Assembly: GCA_950295325.1 (NCBI GenBank)
Contig: OX485803.1
Span: forward strand, 17,236,001 to 17,300,000
From: Polytrichum commune
Lineage: Eukaryota; Streptophyta; Polytrichopsida; Polytrichales; Polytrichaceae
DNA: 64,000 nt
Direction of reading: 5' to 3'
Positions 34,376 to 47,035 of this stretch are shown piece by piece. The notes below the pieces were generated by a model, which was not told the DNA's origin, made no database searches, and worked only from the letters and a program-made list of their open reading frames with translations. Within the stretch, counting starts at the first letter, position 1, and each line of letters starts with the position of its first letter. The translations under genes were made by a program, and so were the position numbers.

Positions 34376-35556
34376 TTTTATGTCCATTTCTCCAACTTTG
34401 GGTTTGCCATACACCACTCAAGTGTACCTTGTGTTTGATCAAGAAGGGTGACCGCATAAGGCCCACTTTCCTATAATAGGATTCATTTTGGGTGTTGCTC
34501 TTTGACAGAGGCCTCATCTCTTGGGTTTGACAATTAAGTTTGTATCAACTTTGACTAGGTGGTTGAATCAACACACCTTCCTGTTGAAGGAATCAACATG
34601 TGTCAAAGTGGTCACTGGCCCCAAGTTATTTATGCTCACTTGAGTGCAGGGATCAAATATTCAAACATTATTCATGATATTATGTTACATCGTAGTTATA
34701 TATTCACCCTATATTATTGATGATGAATAATACCTAGGTGTTGAATTCAAAGTTCTTAAACTTCATTCCCCTGTTGAAGTTCTCTACATTGGTATTTGAT
34801 TGCAAGTATATGCTTGTATGTAATATATGTATATGGGGAAGAGGGCATTGGCTTGGGCTTCACGGTGCCTATCTAGGTTAACTTAGAATGGAAGAAGGTG
34901 CTTAGACTTGTACAAAATACCTCTATGTCAGGGCCGATTCATAGCAAGTGGCTCCCGTTTCATTAAGTTGGATTTTCTAATATCATGATGGTTGGCAAAT
35001 CAGTTCTCAAAAGAAAGAAAAAAAGCTATTGCATTTTCAACCTCCTGATAGAAGCATTTATGTAGACACCACAAGTCTCTAGCCCATGATGTTGTGTGAA
35101 TGATCTTGGTGTGACTTAATGTGAGATTTGTTTATTACCTTGCACTTGATAAACTAGTACTCATTTAGCATACAAAGACAAGTTCATAATACATGTGTAT
35201 ATTTCTCATTCATCCATTGTAACACTAAAAAGCATCTAAAAAAGCATATAAAAAATTTGTGGTTGACCAACAATTGTCTTCAAAAACAACTAACCGATTA
35301 CAAATCAAATTTAAGCAAAGATGGATAAAAATGCTTTGTAGAAGTTGGTCCAGTCCCTGATTACTTTATCGATCTAATTACAATTTGGTGGTGGTAGCTA
35401 TATGTTAATGGTTAGACCACGGTCATTACCACAAGCCTTAAACAACAAGAAATTAATGTGCACTACCCACATGGAGTACGGGGCCTTCACAAGCTACAAG
35501 GCAAAAGGGGGTTCATTAGATGACTATTGACCCCTGCACCCACCCAAAAGACAAGA
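34376..35556. other. Intergenic DNA, nothing recognised
   Basis: No recognisable coding, RNA or transposon signal; only short frames. Confidence 0.3.
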
Positions 35557-35673
35557 GTTGTACAAGGCATCTTGTGAAATATCATTTTTGTTGTTGTTTG
35601 TATCAAAGTGTTCTCAAGGACACCAAAATGGTAATAAGTGACACACTTCTTTTCACAAGTTGCCTTGTACAAC
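35557..35673. mobile_element. 117-bp small inverted-repeat element
   Basis: It begins GTTGTACAAGGCATCTTGTG and ends CACAAGTTGCCTTGTACAAC. The inverse match is 20 bp with one mismatch, separated by about 75 bp. This is a MITE-sized stem-loop; no target duplication was evident. Confidence 0.55.
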
Positions 35674-36774
35674 GCTCAAAAACAAACTTGTTCAAGCCAA
35701 AGTATTCTAAAAGTATTGATAACCTTCATGCAAGGCCAAGAAACAAATGCACTCAAACCCTTCATCATCATGTGCCAATATCTATAAAATCGCTTTTGAG
35801 ATCAATACACTGAAATGTGTATCTAGTCCAACTTACCATTGAGAGTTATGTGGTGCTATATCATTTTTATTGAATTAATTATCCACCGTATTCTCAAATA
35901 ATTTTCCTTATGCAAATTACCTAGTGCCTGATGCATTATACTCCTGGAAATCACATCATCAATAAGAAGTTAGGTGGTACATAATTCTAAGTGGGCATCC
36001 ATTCTAAACATTTACACCACTTCAAAACAATCAAAATTCTTTAAATTTGGCCATCTTGTAGTTATGCAGTTGGTTGTTAGGGGCATTTGTTCTATTATGA
36101 CGGCTTGGATTCAAAGGCATGTGAGGCACAACATGTTAACCATGACGAATGAACATCATGCCCAACATCTACCCCAATTGTGACAAGAAAAACACCTAAA
36201 AAGACAATATTGTGTAATCATGAGACACCTCCCTTTCCTTTTATTTGATGATTGATCTCTACAATCCAACAATCCAAACAACTCGCAATTGTTTTGCTAG
36301 GTCTAGCAGTTGTCGTCAACCCTCCCATAAAAATATAAAAAACAAAGCAACGCAAAACAAAACAAAGAACCTCCAAACGATATGAAAAAAGTCATGAAGC
36401 ATTTTTGGAACTCAATGGGCCCACAATGTGGTCCATTCATCATACTAGGGGATGCACCTTTCATTGAGAGAATACGTCAAGTGCATCACTTTAAATCTAT
36501 TATCCCTTTATACAATTTTTGGCTAGACAAAAATGTGTATAAAAATATGGCTAGAAATAGCAAGAAGGATATATACCACATAAAAATATAATAAAAATGA
36601 TATACCATACCATATGTATACGAGGACAAAAATCAATTGCAAAAAATAGGCCTCCAAAATGTGTAGGTATAAATATGTCATGATTGCTTAATGAAGTTAT
36701 GGAAGACTCTTTCAACCATTAGATGTAACTCACACAAATTGGTTCCTACCAAGAATGTCATTGTAGCCAACATG
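35674..36774. other. Intergenic DNA, nothing recognised
   Basis: AT-rich; short frames on both strands without conserved motifs. Confidence 0.3.
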
Positions 36775-38645
36775 ATTAATATTCTCAAGTCTACCATGAT
36801 GTGGTCGGTCAAATTACAAGTCCACATTGAGTCCCTCACATTAAATGGGTTATGGAACTTCATTGTAATTGGCTAATTGATGAGCACTGACATGGGCAAG
36901 GCATAGACTTTCATCAACTTCTACACCCCATCTTTCTTGCGTTCAAAGTTTTAATTCTTTTTTGTTCTCAACGTGTAGGATTGGTTTAGGACATGTTGAC
37001 TTGATTTCATTAAGATTCTCCTAATAATAAGAATCTTATTGGATTCTTGCTATGAATGCAACTTAGAGAGAGGTTGGTCAGTCCATCAAGGAGGGTTTGT
37101 GGGGCCATGAGGTATTGAGATCCAAAATCAACACCTTCAATGTTTGGCTAAGTTATGAAGAGGTCAGTAACCATAGGGTTATAAGTGGCCCAATTTGGTT
37201 GTTAGAAAAACATCATAACAGAAGGGTTGTAGCCAAAAGTTATAACTACATGAACCTTGTAATAAAAGATTGTGACTCATAATCGAAGGGTTATAATCTT
37301 ATAACCAAAGGTTGTAACCAAAGGCTAAGTCTTGGACAAAAAAACCAATAGCTGGGGGTTGTAACTTGCTAAGTATTTGATTTATTAATGAACGCATTTG
37401 CAACCATACATAAGTGCGTGTTATTTGTCTATTTCTCATTGAGTAGTGAAAGGTAAGCACAAGATCATGATTCACTCCAAATTTGATTGGATGATGAGAT
37501 ACGTTTATGTCAAACCCTAGTCAAAATCCTCTATAATACTAACATTATACAATACACTTCACAATTTGGAGGAATCTAAAGATTCCCAAGTGATGAAGGA
37601 ACAAAAAAAAGATGGTTATAACCTTGTTCAACATTGCAAGTTATGCAACATCAAAATTTTAAAATCACATTTGAATCTTGTAAGAATGTACATCATAGTT
37701 GAGCAAGGCACAACCTTTTTCATTGCAAACCTCTTTATATTTGAGCCAAAGAAGCAACTTTTGCAATATCACAATTTATATAATGAAGTGTGACCTTGTA
37801 ACAATGTCCCAACAATGTACTTGGAATCCAAGAAAGTTACAATTCAGTTGGTCTCAATTTTATTTATAGCCAAGCCAAAATCAAAGTTGTGGGGTTTGGA
37901 TCCCAATACCTCATGGCCTTGTGAGCATGTGACAACCTTCTTATTGTAAATTGTCTCTTACAATTTAATCAAAATTGGACAAGTTTCAACTTCTAGTTAC
38001 AAATCATCTTTACAACTTAGTAAAAACTGAGCTTGTAACAACCTCAAGTTACAAGCTTTTTACCATGACTCAACCACTACTTAGAACCTTTGGTTACAAG
38101 CTTTGTACGATGACTTAACCACTCCTAACAACCTCTACTTACAAAATTACAACCCTCTAGTACAAGTTACAACTTCTTGTTACAACTCTTTCATTATATA
38201 AGGTTTGTTTAAACAACCAAATCGAGCTACAGCAGTTGCAAATTCTCAAAGTACTAACCTCTTCATAACTTAGCCAAAGTTTGAAGGCACAAAGATTGGA
38301 TCTCAAGATCTCATGATCCTACAAACCCTCTTTGGTGGACTAGCCAACATCTCTCTAAGGTGCTTTCATGACAAGAATCCAACAAGAATCTTACTCCTAC
38401 AAAATTCTTAGTAATGTAATCAAGTCAACTTGTCCTAAAATAATCCTACATGTTGAGAACAAAAAATAAATGAACATTGGAGACAAGAAAGATGAGGTGC
38501 AAAGGTCGAGGAAAGCCCCTCCCTTGTCCCTTTAAGAGCCTTTCAATTAGCCAATTGCAATTAAGTTCCATGGCCATATGATGCGAGAGACATTGAGCCA
38601 CTTGACTTTTGATATTTGCTCTAGACTTCTCGAGACCTGGAAATC
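36775..38645. mobile_element. Element with >400-bp terminal inverted repeats
   Basis: The left arm (about 36775-37220) matches the reverse complement of the right arm (about 38195-38645) nearly end to end. Shared blocks, outside to inside, are CTCAAGTCT/CTCGAGAAGTCT, AATTGGCTAATTGA, CATCTTTCTTG, TTTTTTGTTCTCAAC, TCTTGTTGGATTCTTG-like, TTAGAGAGA-GTTGG and TTGGCTAAGTTATGAAGAGG. Both arms then pass into runs of GTTGTAAC / GTTACAAC micro-repeats. The ~950-bp centre has a short Lys-rich frame (37566-37793) with no known domain. Very long TIRs suggest a Mutator-like or foldback non-autonomous element. Confidence 0.75.
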
Positions 38646-38986
38646 AAACCCCAAACCCTAGGGTGGAAGGTTGGTGGTGGGCGATGACAGTGGAAGAGCC
38701 ATCCACAGACTACATGAAATATGTAGATGTTGGGTGATTCATCTTAGCTCTACCCAACATTCTATAAACTCTTATATATGTAGCCCTCGTTGGAAATTTG
38801 AATATGGGTCCAATGTTTTGTTGGGCATAATATACTCCCCAAAATCTAGTGCACCCCCAAGTTGATCATCGGTGATTTTACTTTGAAGTTTGATTGCTAT
38901 AACCCGCAAAGGCTTGCAATACTACTAAGGGCTTTTTTTTCTAACTATATTCCATTTTAGGTTCGGTAGTGAATTCTCAACCCCCC
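38646..38986. other. Intergenic DNA, nothing recognised
   Basis: Short spacer between the long-TIR element and the solo LTR; no feature seen. Confidence 0.3.
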
Positions 38987-39897
38987 TGTCGCGCACCTCT
39001 CCATAAGGAGTGCCCGCAACACCATGGGCACAAGGGGGACCCCGGAGTGACACCCGGGACTTGTGGCGCCATTGGTGAGAGGGCCCAAGTACTCTTAGTG
39101 TGGGTGAGGGCCCCGGGCGTTGAGAACGTCTCTCACCCATGGAGACTAAGAGTCATGAGGGTAAGGCCATGACTTATGAGTAGCTTATGGCGGCAGAATT
39201 CTAGAATGCTAAGGAACACCTCAATCGGAGGTGCAAGCTAGGAGATATGGCAATTTGAGTGGGGCGCTGTCCCGGGACAGCACCCTGGGACAGCAGTGAC
39301 CTGGGAGTGGTGCCTGGGACTGCCAAGGTTTGAAGAGCCGTAACTTGCTCAATACTTTCCCGAATGGGGCAAATGAGTACATGACAATAGAGTGGTTGGT
39401 CGATAGCATCAGACATCATATGTAGAAGTTATGGTGGTCCGAAGCTGCTAGGGGGTTCTAGCCCCAACGGCTAAGGGAAAATGTCCACTTGGCCCCAACC
39501 CTTGTAGAGAGACAAAAGGATACTTGACGGTGGGGTAGGGGCCCCGCCCAAAGTCCTAGAGGCTTATATGGGTGAGGCGGCTTAGCCAACCGACCCCCCC
39601 GGAGCATACTTGGCAATGTGCTCCGGGTAGTTGTAGTGTTGTTTTGGCAACACGATGATCAACTCAAGAGTGGACTTCCATGGATGGAAGTCCACCTTAG
39701 CCATTGGCTACCTACTAAGGGGAGAGTTCCGAATGCATGAGTAGGAGGGTTTGGTGACCAAGCCATGAGCTTGGAGGTCCGCGGTTTTGGGAGCTAACCA
39801 TGCATGTGTGTGGGATGTGCAGGTTAGCGCTCGTGGCACTTGCTAGGTTGGAAAGGCGGTCAAGCTAAGTTAAGGAAAACTAGCAAGGGTTGCAACA
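38987..39897 (+). mobile_element. Solo LTR, family A (CCCCC duplication)
   Basis: The 911-bp GC-rich unit starts TGTCGCGCACCTCTCC and ends AGCAAGGGTTGCAACA. The same family at 58225 starts TGTTGCGCACC, so the ends are the TGTTGC...GCAACA inverted pair typical of LTRs. CCCCC lies on both sides (38982-38986 and 39898-39902), although it sits in C-runs. No primer site or coding region follows, so this is a solo LTR left by LTR-LTR recombination, or a non-autonomous remnant. Confidence 0.8.
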
Positions 39898-39902
39898 CCC
39901 CC

Positions 39903-42145
39903 CCTACCCCCTTAAAAAAAAACACCCTTCTTTGATAAGCACACTACATTTGGACAAAGACATTAAATAAAATGGTCCACAATGCCTTACATCTCTATAT
40001 TTGTGTACCAACTTGTTGTTTAATATTTTGTGCGTTGTGACTTGTAAATTTCACAAGATATCATTCCCTTGAATTATGCCTAGACATAGAAACACTTGAT
40101 TAGAATGCCCTCTATACTGGTTTCTATCCACACTCTCGACAACTCTATATGTGGATCTACTTGTATTCTCATATGTAGATCACATTGTCGAAGTCCAATT
40201 ATGATGGACCATAGAAACGAAATATACTTGTGTACCTAGAACCACTATGATTGTATATGCAACCTGCTTGAACACAAGTCCTACATGTAATATGGTCAAA
40301 TTCTTTATCCTCTTTAAATAAAGAAAAAATCCTTGGCAACATCCAAGAAGTTGTCAACATACACTTTAGGGTGCATAACTAAAGAACAAAAAGTCATGGT
40401 ATCCATGGCCTTTCCCAAAGTAGACCATGATTCTAATCCCATCCACATCTACCACCCCTATGAACCTTCCAACTCCACCTTGGACTGGTCCGCGACCTCG
40501 AGCTACAAATCCATCTCACATAAGTATCTTCACTCACCCAACAAATCACCGTCACCGCCCACCTTGACCTCCTTCCACCTTTTCTATGCACCCAACCGAC
40601 AATCACCGGCTCCCAAATTCCTCGACTGCTTGACTTTCCTAAATGATCAATACATAGATCCCGATTCTCTTATAGCCTATCCGATTCTCCACACATATTT
40701 ACATCCATCCCTTTGTGGTCCTCATGATCATGTTCCAACACCAAGTCTCACTTCATTGTCGGATATGGTATCCTATCATGTAAGCTATGACCTCTAGTTT
40801 GACAACTATATACTATACAAAATAAACGGTCGCATCTTGTGAACGACTTCTAGCCTTTTCGATTGATGTTTGATGAATTGCTTAAGGTAAGTGGTCCTTA
40901 AAACTGACACGTTTAGCTTTGCACCCACTTCTTGTAGGATATGAAACATGCAAATGGTGTGACATGATTGTCAAATCCGAGTTGTGGTTGTAGTTGTTTT
41001 TCTTGTAGTTGTTGGAGCTCATATGAATACCTTATTTGAATTTGTTGTCAAAGTAAAGATTGACATGTTCAGTAAATGATCATGTAGGTCTAGGTTGTTC
41101 CGATTATGCTGACTGTTGAGGTTAGTATGGTCAACAAAGTTTGAGTTTGTAGTCCAATCTATTTTACACACATATAATTCTAGTGCACATTCTTACATCC
41201 ACACCTAACTACACACCACTCCAGTCTAGGTGCCTAATTACAAAAACTAACCATTGAGTAAGGCTTGCATGCCTTAGAAAGTTTTTCGACACTAGAGCTT
41301 TGGTGTCCAAATGAATCGTCCCATGCAATTATTGTATTACCTTTTTCATGCCCCCTCACCTCATTTTAAGTATTGCACCATGTCCACTTATCCCAAAATA
41401 TCTAATTTGCATCACAATACATGGAGCCATAATAGGGACAAAATACAAGTATAACATCTAAAGCGGTTTCCTTATTGCCCTCACACAAAAATGATCCACA
41501 CCAAGACATGTAGATATTCATGGACAACCTAAACAACATATACGTCACCAACAACCACATAAGAAGTCCATCACCACAACATAACTACCACAACTTGAAC
41601 TCTTAATAATAGTAGCCATCCAACAAATAACCACTAAATAACAATATAATAAGCAAGAGTGCACATTGGCATCATGGGTAATGGAGAAGACTAGCAAACG
41701 AGGGCACAACAAAACCACTAAATATTTAACCCCCAATTCACTTAGCATTGTTGCCCATTCAGATTGCAAGACCCCCCTCCCCGTGCAACTCCTCCCACAT
41801 GATCCCAATGTAGGAGAAGTTTCTTATCATGATGCCTCATGATAAGGAACTTATGAATCTAACAAATTAAGAATAGAACAAGCCACGTTAGAGAATCCCT
41901 AATTATGGTTGATTATCAAATAAATTCACCACAAAATCTCTAACAACTTTTGGAACTTCAAATGGGTGATTGATGCTCAAATCACACAACTCTTCAAATC
42001 TAGATAGGCATAATATAGTAGACCTCCAAAGGAGAAATGTATTCTAGCCTAGGAAATTCACAAATTCAAACTGTATACTTTGCAATAACCATGTGAACAC
42101 TTGGCCCCACCTAATTATCCACATTCCATATGCAACAACCAACAC
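39903..42145. other. Intergenic DNA, one unclassified open frame
   Basis: Mostly AT-rich. The longest frame is plus 40333-40797 (154 codons), rich in Ser, Pro and His and without a recognised domain. Another frame on the minus strand is 41808-41545. No RNA gene or inverted-repeat element was recognised. Confidence 0.25.
40333..40797 (+). CDS. Unclassified open reading frame (154 aa)
   Basis: I do not recognise this frame. It begins MATSKKLSTYTL and contains a Ser/Pro-rich middle (SPNKSPSPPTL) and a Pro/His-rich end, with no membrane segment or known motif. Its length stands out against its surroundings, but Pro/Ser/His-rich frames arise easily on C-rich strands. No promoter, splice or neighbour evidence supports expression. 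It is probably fortuitous. Confidence 0.12.
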   Translation: MATSKKLSTYTLGCITKEQKVMVSMAFPKVDHDSNPIHIYHPYEPSNSTLDWSATSSYKSISHKYLHSPNKSPSPPTLTSFHLFYAPNRQSPAPKFLDCLTFLNDQYIDPDSLIAYPILHTYLHPSLCGPHDHVPTPSLTSLSDMVSYHVSYDL

Positions 42146-42148
42146 TTA

Positions 42149-42943
42149 GGGGTTGTTTACATCATGGACCATGAAGTTATCCCTTGTCAGAGGGTTTTTT
42201 TCATGATCCGATTTCTTAAATATGCATTTTTTAAGCCTTTAGGCCCTTAATTAGGTGTAAACTAAACGTGGACCAAGAGAAGCGACCATGCACCAAAAAA
42301 TGAATGTGTTGATTTAATTTAATTATGTGTTCAAAAAGGACAATCTTGATGATTTCATACATGCTTTGATCTTCTCCCCTTCTTCTCCCCTTCTTTCTTT
42401 GTAACTATGGAAACGTTGGCAAAGAAAAAAGGGCACGAAAATTATCAATGGTGGTCCCCTGACGTTTGCAGCGAGAGAATCTCTTTTGCCTTTCACTATG
42501 AAACCCATTGGACCATGACAATGGATAATGTAGGCTTGAAAATAAGCTTGTTGGGGAACTCAAGTTCCATAGTCATTCTTACATTTTTTTTCTTGATGTA
42601 AATCAAAGTGGTCCCGGAATGAGTTTAGTAGGCAATCACATATTTTAGAGGAACAAGGGTCCACTTCATGATCCATGATGTAAACAAGATAGATAGAAAC
42701 TCCAACCCCTTTCAAGCAAGGGGCCGGCGTGAATAAAGTGTCCGTTCGTAATGCCAATGACCCGATGCCCACTGGACAAGGGGACATTGGGACAAATACT
42801 ACTCTCCCCTTTCGAGGATGGACACTATAGTGACACACTATACAAGTTCCTAGCTAGCCACTAGTGCCTTGAAGATACCGGACATGGTATCCCCCCAAAG
42901 GGCTTTGAGGTACCCATACAACAAGGTTGATGTAAACAACCCC
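42149..42943. mobile_element. MITE (probably PIF-type) with an insertion in its right TIR
   Basis: It starts GGGGTTGTTTACATCATGG and ends GATGTAAACAACCCC. The outer ends alone pair over 16 bp. If bases 42688-42939 are ignored, the right end becomes CTTCATGATCCATG running into the same terminus, and the pairing extends to 28 bp with one mismatch. The flanks are TTA (42146-42148) and TCA (42944-42946), consistent with a PIF-type TWA duplication with one change. The element body is about 543 bp and non-coding. Confidence 0.8.
42688..42927. mobile_element. 240-bp insertion with a 12-bp target duplication, possible SINE
   Basis: The segment lies between two direct copies of TGATGTAAACAA (42676-42687 and 42928-42939), which duplicate part of the host MITE's TIR. 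A variable-length duplication of this size fits LINE/SINE retroposition better than a TIR transposon, and the insert has no TIRs. Read on the minus strand it ends in TTTCTATCTATC, a simple-repeat-like tail. TGGCTAGCTAGG and CCTCGAAAGG lie 31 bp apart, weakly like pol III A and B boxes. The SINE identity is only a guess. Confidence 0.6.
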
Positions 42944-42946
42944 TCA

Positions 42947-44430
42947 ATAAGCCTAAGGATGCCCAAACACAACATTGTAATACACCAAATAGTGACTCTC
43001 TTGAAGCATGCCCCCACACTAGATGCCTAATTCTAATAATTGCGGGCACTCACGACAACAAACCACTTGATAACACCACACCACCTAGATCACACATGCC
43101 AAGCCACACTCAAATCCGATATCACATGTGTTTGGATCTGCACCTTCCTCTCTACCAATCAATGCTCGTCATTTATTATTGTTGCAATGGAGTCATGTAG
43201 AGTTTAATTATTTATTTGTTTCTTTGCATAAGATTGGCACCTTTAAAAATGACCTTTAAAATGAATAGACTCCTACTATGTGTATTCTTGAGTGATGTCC
43301 TCTCTTTCTCTTTCGTGTGTGTGGGTTTCTACACTATGGCCCCACATTTATGGTTCCAAAGAAATTGGTAGATGCTTGTGTGTCCTTGATTTGTGAATTG
43401 TGCATCTAAGCATACAACCAATCATAGTCATAACTCTTGTGGTTACTCTCTTTTCATGCCACAAACATGGAATGGAGATGCTATTCACACTTGGATACCA
43501 AAAGACTCAACATATCTAAGGAGAATCAATTTACCAAAGCAATTGGTTTGATTTCTATATTGAGAAGCAAGATATCGTAGTTCTCAACGATTCTACTAAT
43601 AATTTAAGCAATAGATAATGTCTGGAGAAACGTTTTTATTAAGTACGAAGCGTAATATTGGGATTGCTATCATATGAGGGGTAGCTTGTGAGACTTGAGG
43701 GAGGAAATTTGCTTGCTAATACACCCACTAGTAACCTATATCCATGGTGTTGTGGCGCACATAAAATGGTATTTTATGGAGGGAACTATGCATGGGGAGT
43801 ACAAATAAAATGCAACTAGCCAAAATAAAATCCTTTACTATAACTATAATAGTATCCACCACAAGAGGGAACTAGTGAGAGTTGGTAGATTCCTAGATAT
43901 GCAACTTTCCATATAATGTATAAAAGATGAAATTGATTACCCCAAAACTAACAAGGATGCACATTCAAAACCATGGCCACTAATAGTTGGTTATTCAAAC
44001 AAAATGTGGAATCAAAACCAAAATACACACACATCCAAGTAATTGACACTCTTGAAGTGATTTATGTTGTACTACGACGAGAAGCTTCTACATTATCATC
44101 TTTATTTCCCTCTTGCACCTCATCATCTATGAATGGGTGCCAATCCAAATGTCTAGACCTATGAGAGGGTCCGGTGTTGAATATGATTGCCATAACTTGT
44201 GTGATACTCTTTGCATACACATGGACAACCAACAACTTTGGGGGAGATGAACATCTCTCCATCAACTTGCCAACACCCAAATGACAACATCATATTCAAT
44301 GCAATCCCAATGAGCAAGCACAAATGAGACAACTTATGTTGGATGAAATTTGTATATGTGATAATTGCTAGGTGAACACAACATATAGAGAACTTACTCA
44401 CTGATGTGAGATTGCTTAAAAATTGCGATA
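42947..44430. other. Intergenic DNA, nothing recognised
   Basis: AT-rich; short frames only. It may include 3' flanking sequence of the Mutator-like element to its right. Confidence 0.3.
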
Positions 44431-47035
44431 CTACTCACACTCTACAATACCAGCAAGTTCAAGTAGTCGCATGACATTGTTAAAGGTATATGTAGGTGCA
44501 TGAATGAACTTGTCACTGTCGTAATCCACCTTGCACAAAAATCTGAACACATAATAAAGATGTTTGCAATACACCCATTTGCATTTCTTTCCCAATGCAT
44601 GAGAGGACATTTTCGTGAAATATGGGCATGTGCAATGCATAATGTCGCCAATTGTAACACGGTATGTGATATCTTCCTTGAAGACAATGTTGATTATCAC
44701 TCCAAAGCTTGGATATGGAATGGCAGTAACCCCAACCACATAATAACCATCCATGAGTCTAGCGCTCTCCCAATTATTTTTGTGATCCGCTGTTGGTGTT
44801 GTTGGATTGCGATGCACTATCTTCCCAAACCTAAATGTAGGGTGGGCGTCCAGGTTTGGTGGCAAATAAAGGTTGGAGAGGGTTGTGATTGTTAAAAGCC
44901 TACGACGAGGGGAGAATGCCTCCCTCTGTTGTAGTTGAAATATGGCGTCCTCAAGCGCCAAAATTTCCTCTCTCGATAGATTGGTACCTATCTTCACCAA
45001 CCACACTATAGGCCAATCCAACACATACTTCTTCTTACTACCATTCACACAATGCTTGATGTCGTCATGACAAAACCAATATTCATACACCATATTGTTG
45101 GGAGAGCGAAATTCCTTCTTGAGTCCTTTGTATGTTTGAGTAGGTGTGTCATGTTTACCAGTCCCAACTTTGACATTGCATATATTCCCTTTAATGACCT
45201 CCAATGCCTAACATCATTTGGCTAAGTTGGGTGGCAATCTTGCAACGTGCCTCAGAAACAAGACAATTAATCTCTAGCACGGATGTAGTATGATCCACAC
45301 CATGCTCTATAAAATTCAACTATTCCTCTATACGTTGACGAGTTGCCCGGGTGTTGGGGCAAAGAATGGAATAGTTCACTTTTTCAGGTCGATGAGAGAC
45401 ACAATTAACACCCGGTGATAGGTTGAGTTTGCATTTGGTGGAACCAAAGAGCTCGGACCCTTCCAATGCACAATCTTTGATGTTGACATCTTTTGCCCTG
45501 AGTACGACTTCATGGCATCAGCCAACATTTTTGGATCTTCACACCTAGCAACCGCATTGAATTTCAAGGACGCCGAATCGGGACCTTTACCATCAGACCC
45601 CCTTTCAATCATGCCTGGTAATTTGGGATTTGCATGAAGGCACGGATCATGTCATCCACTATAGCTTCATATAAACAAGTTATGTTGTTACTGGATTGTT
45701 GGAGCCATTTATTGCGTATAGTCTTTGCAAGGTTGCATATTGGCATTTCCGCACCTTATTCTATCGTCATATCTTATGAATAATATACAAACATGGGAAT
45801 AAAAAATTATATATATATAATGATGGAAAAAATTGAATGAGATTGAATAATGAAGTTTGGTATGTACTTACAAATAGTATATAACCACCTCATTGTCTGT
45901 AACAAAAGTGCCAACAACCCAACCACTATGTAAGGCCAAGAATGCATTTTTTTCAAGCAACTCCAAATGACAACCACCAAGAACAAATCACATGGTACTT
46001 AGTCTTAGCATCATCCATTGTTTTCGCATCCTTGTAATTCTTGCATATTTGCTTGTGTTGAAATTGCAAGGATGGTTTGATATATTGTTGGATCACCTTA
46101 TCCAAACTCGCAAACCATTGGAAAAAATATGTACACTCACGTGCGACCATGGGTAGACTTGCGTCACCGCTCCCGTAAATCATCCTCACTGCATTTAAAT
46201 TAGCTTGAGCATTGTTTGTCATAAATATTTTAAAATTTACATTTGGTACATCAGTTTTGATCATGAAAACATTCAAATTTTCCCAAAAGAGAATTTGTGT
46301 TGTACCATCTTTAAATTGCATATCACAACACGCAATAGTCAACATTTTACAGTATCAATTGTCGTACACATGGCAAACTATTGTTGTCCAATCTTTCAAA
46401 CGTTTTACATGGTTAAATTATAATAATTATAATATTGGAGATGACTTGCACAAATAGAATGCCGGAATGACAGTCCAAAATCATTTTGGATATTTGTGGT
46501 TTTGGTGGTACACCAAGGGTGACCGTCGTACATTTTGTCCATATCGTCCATTGAGCAGTCATACATACTTGCAATTTTATGTGCCATAAGCAAGAGAAAC
46601 AAAACGTCGCCATCCAAAGAAGATGGTAAGTATTTGACATCACGAACATCTCTATTGTGTGTGGTCAGTACTTGATACTATCAGGCAAAATCAATGGATG
46701 CGAGATCTAATTTTGACATTTTTCTAGACTTTGTGAGCTTCAAGGCTCCACGATAGTCAACCCTATAGATGAAAGTGAAGGATGTAGTGGAGGAAGTTAA
46801 GAAGGTGTGAGCTAGCAAACCAACCTCATGTAGATAGGACTGCATGATGATATGGCTGCATGCATGAAAAGTTGTGAAGGAGTGGAATTTGCATTTGTAA
46901 AATGGCGACGTGTATGAAAGATCAACGGATGCATAAATGTCATCTTTTGAATCTAATAGCACAAGTACACTATCATCTGTGGGCTCCAATTTAACAGTTG
47001 CGATAGAGGGGATTTGAATTTGGATGTACCGGATT
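44431..47035 (-). pseudogene. Decayed Mutator-like transposase (MULE) with SWIM zinc finger
   Basis: Minus-strand frames in order carry a conserved protein. The N-terminal part (about 47030-46681) contains PFYKCKFHSFTTFHACSHI. Then comes MDGDVLFLLLMAHKIASMYD (46617), and the central DDE-type region (46345-45953) with LFWENLNVFMIK, KIFMTNNAQANLNAVRM and CTYFFQW. After stops and shifts, CWHFCYRQ appears, followed by 45612-45376. The C-terminal frame (45204-44431, 257 codons) ends with a SWIM-type finger, C-x-C near 44630 and C-x-H near 44560 (MHCTCPYF and CKH). MULE transposases cut and join element ends; the NAQAN block is where one catalytic Asp of TDNAQAN-like sequences sits, here read as TNNAQAN. 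Stops make it inactive. TIRs were not found. Confidence 0.7.

Noticed and set aside
40333-40797. 154-codon frame as a genuine gene
   Set aside because: No domain, splice, promoter or context support. It is kept only as a low-confidence entry.
44500-44895. 131-codon plus-strand frame
   Set aside because: It is antisense to the SWIM-containing C-terminal frame of the Mutator-like transposase.
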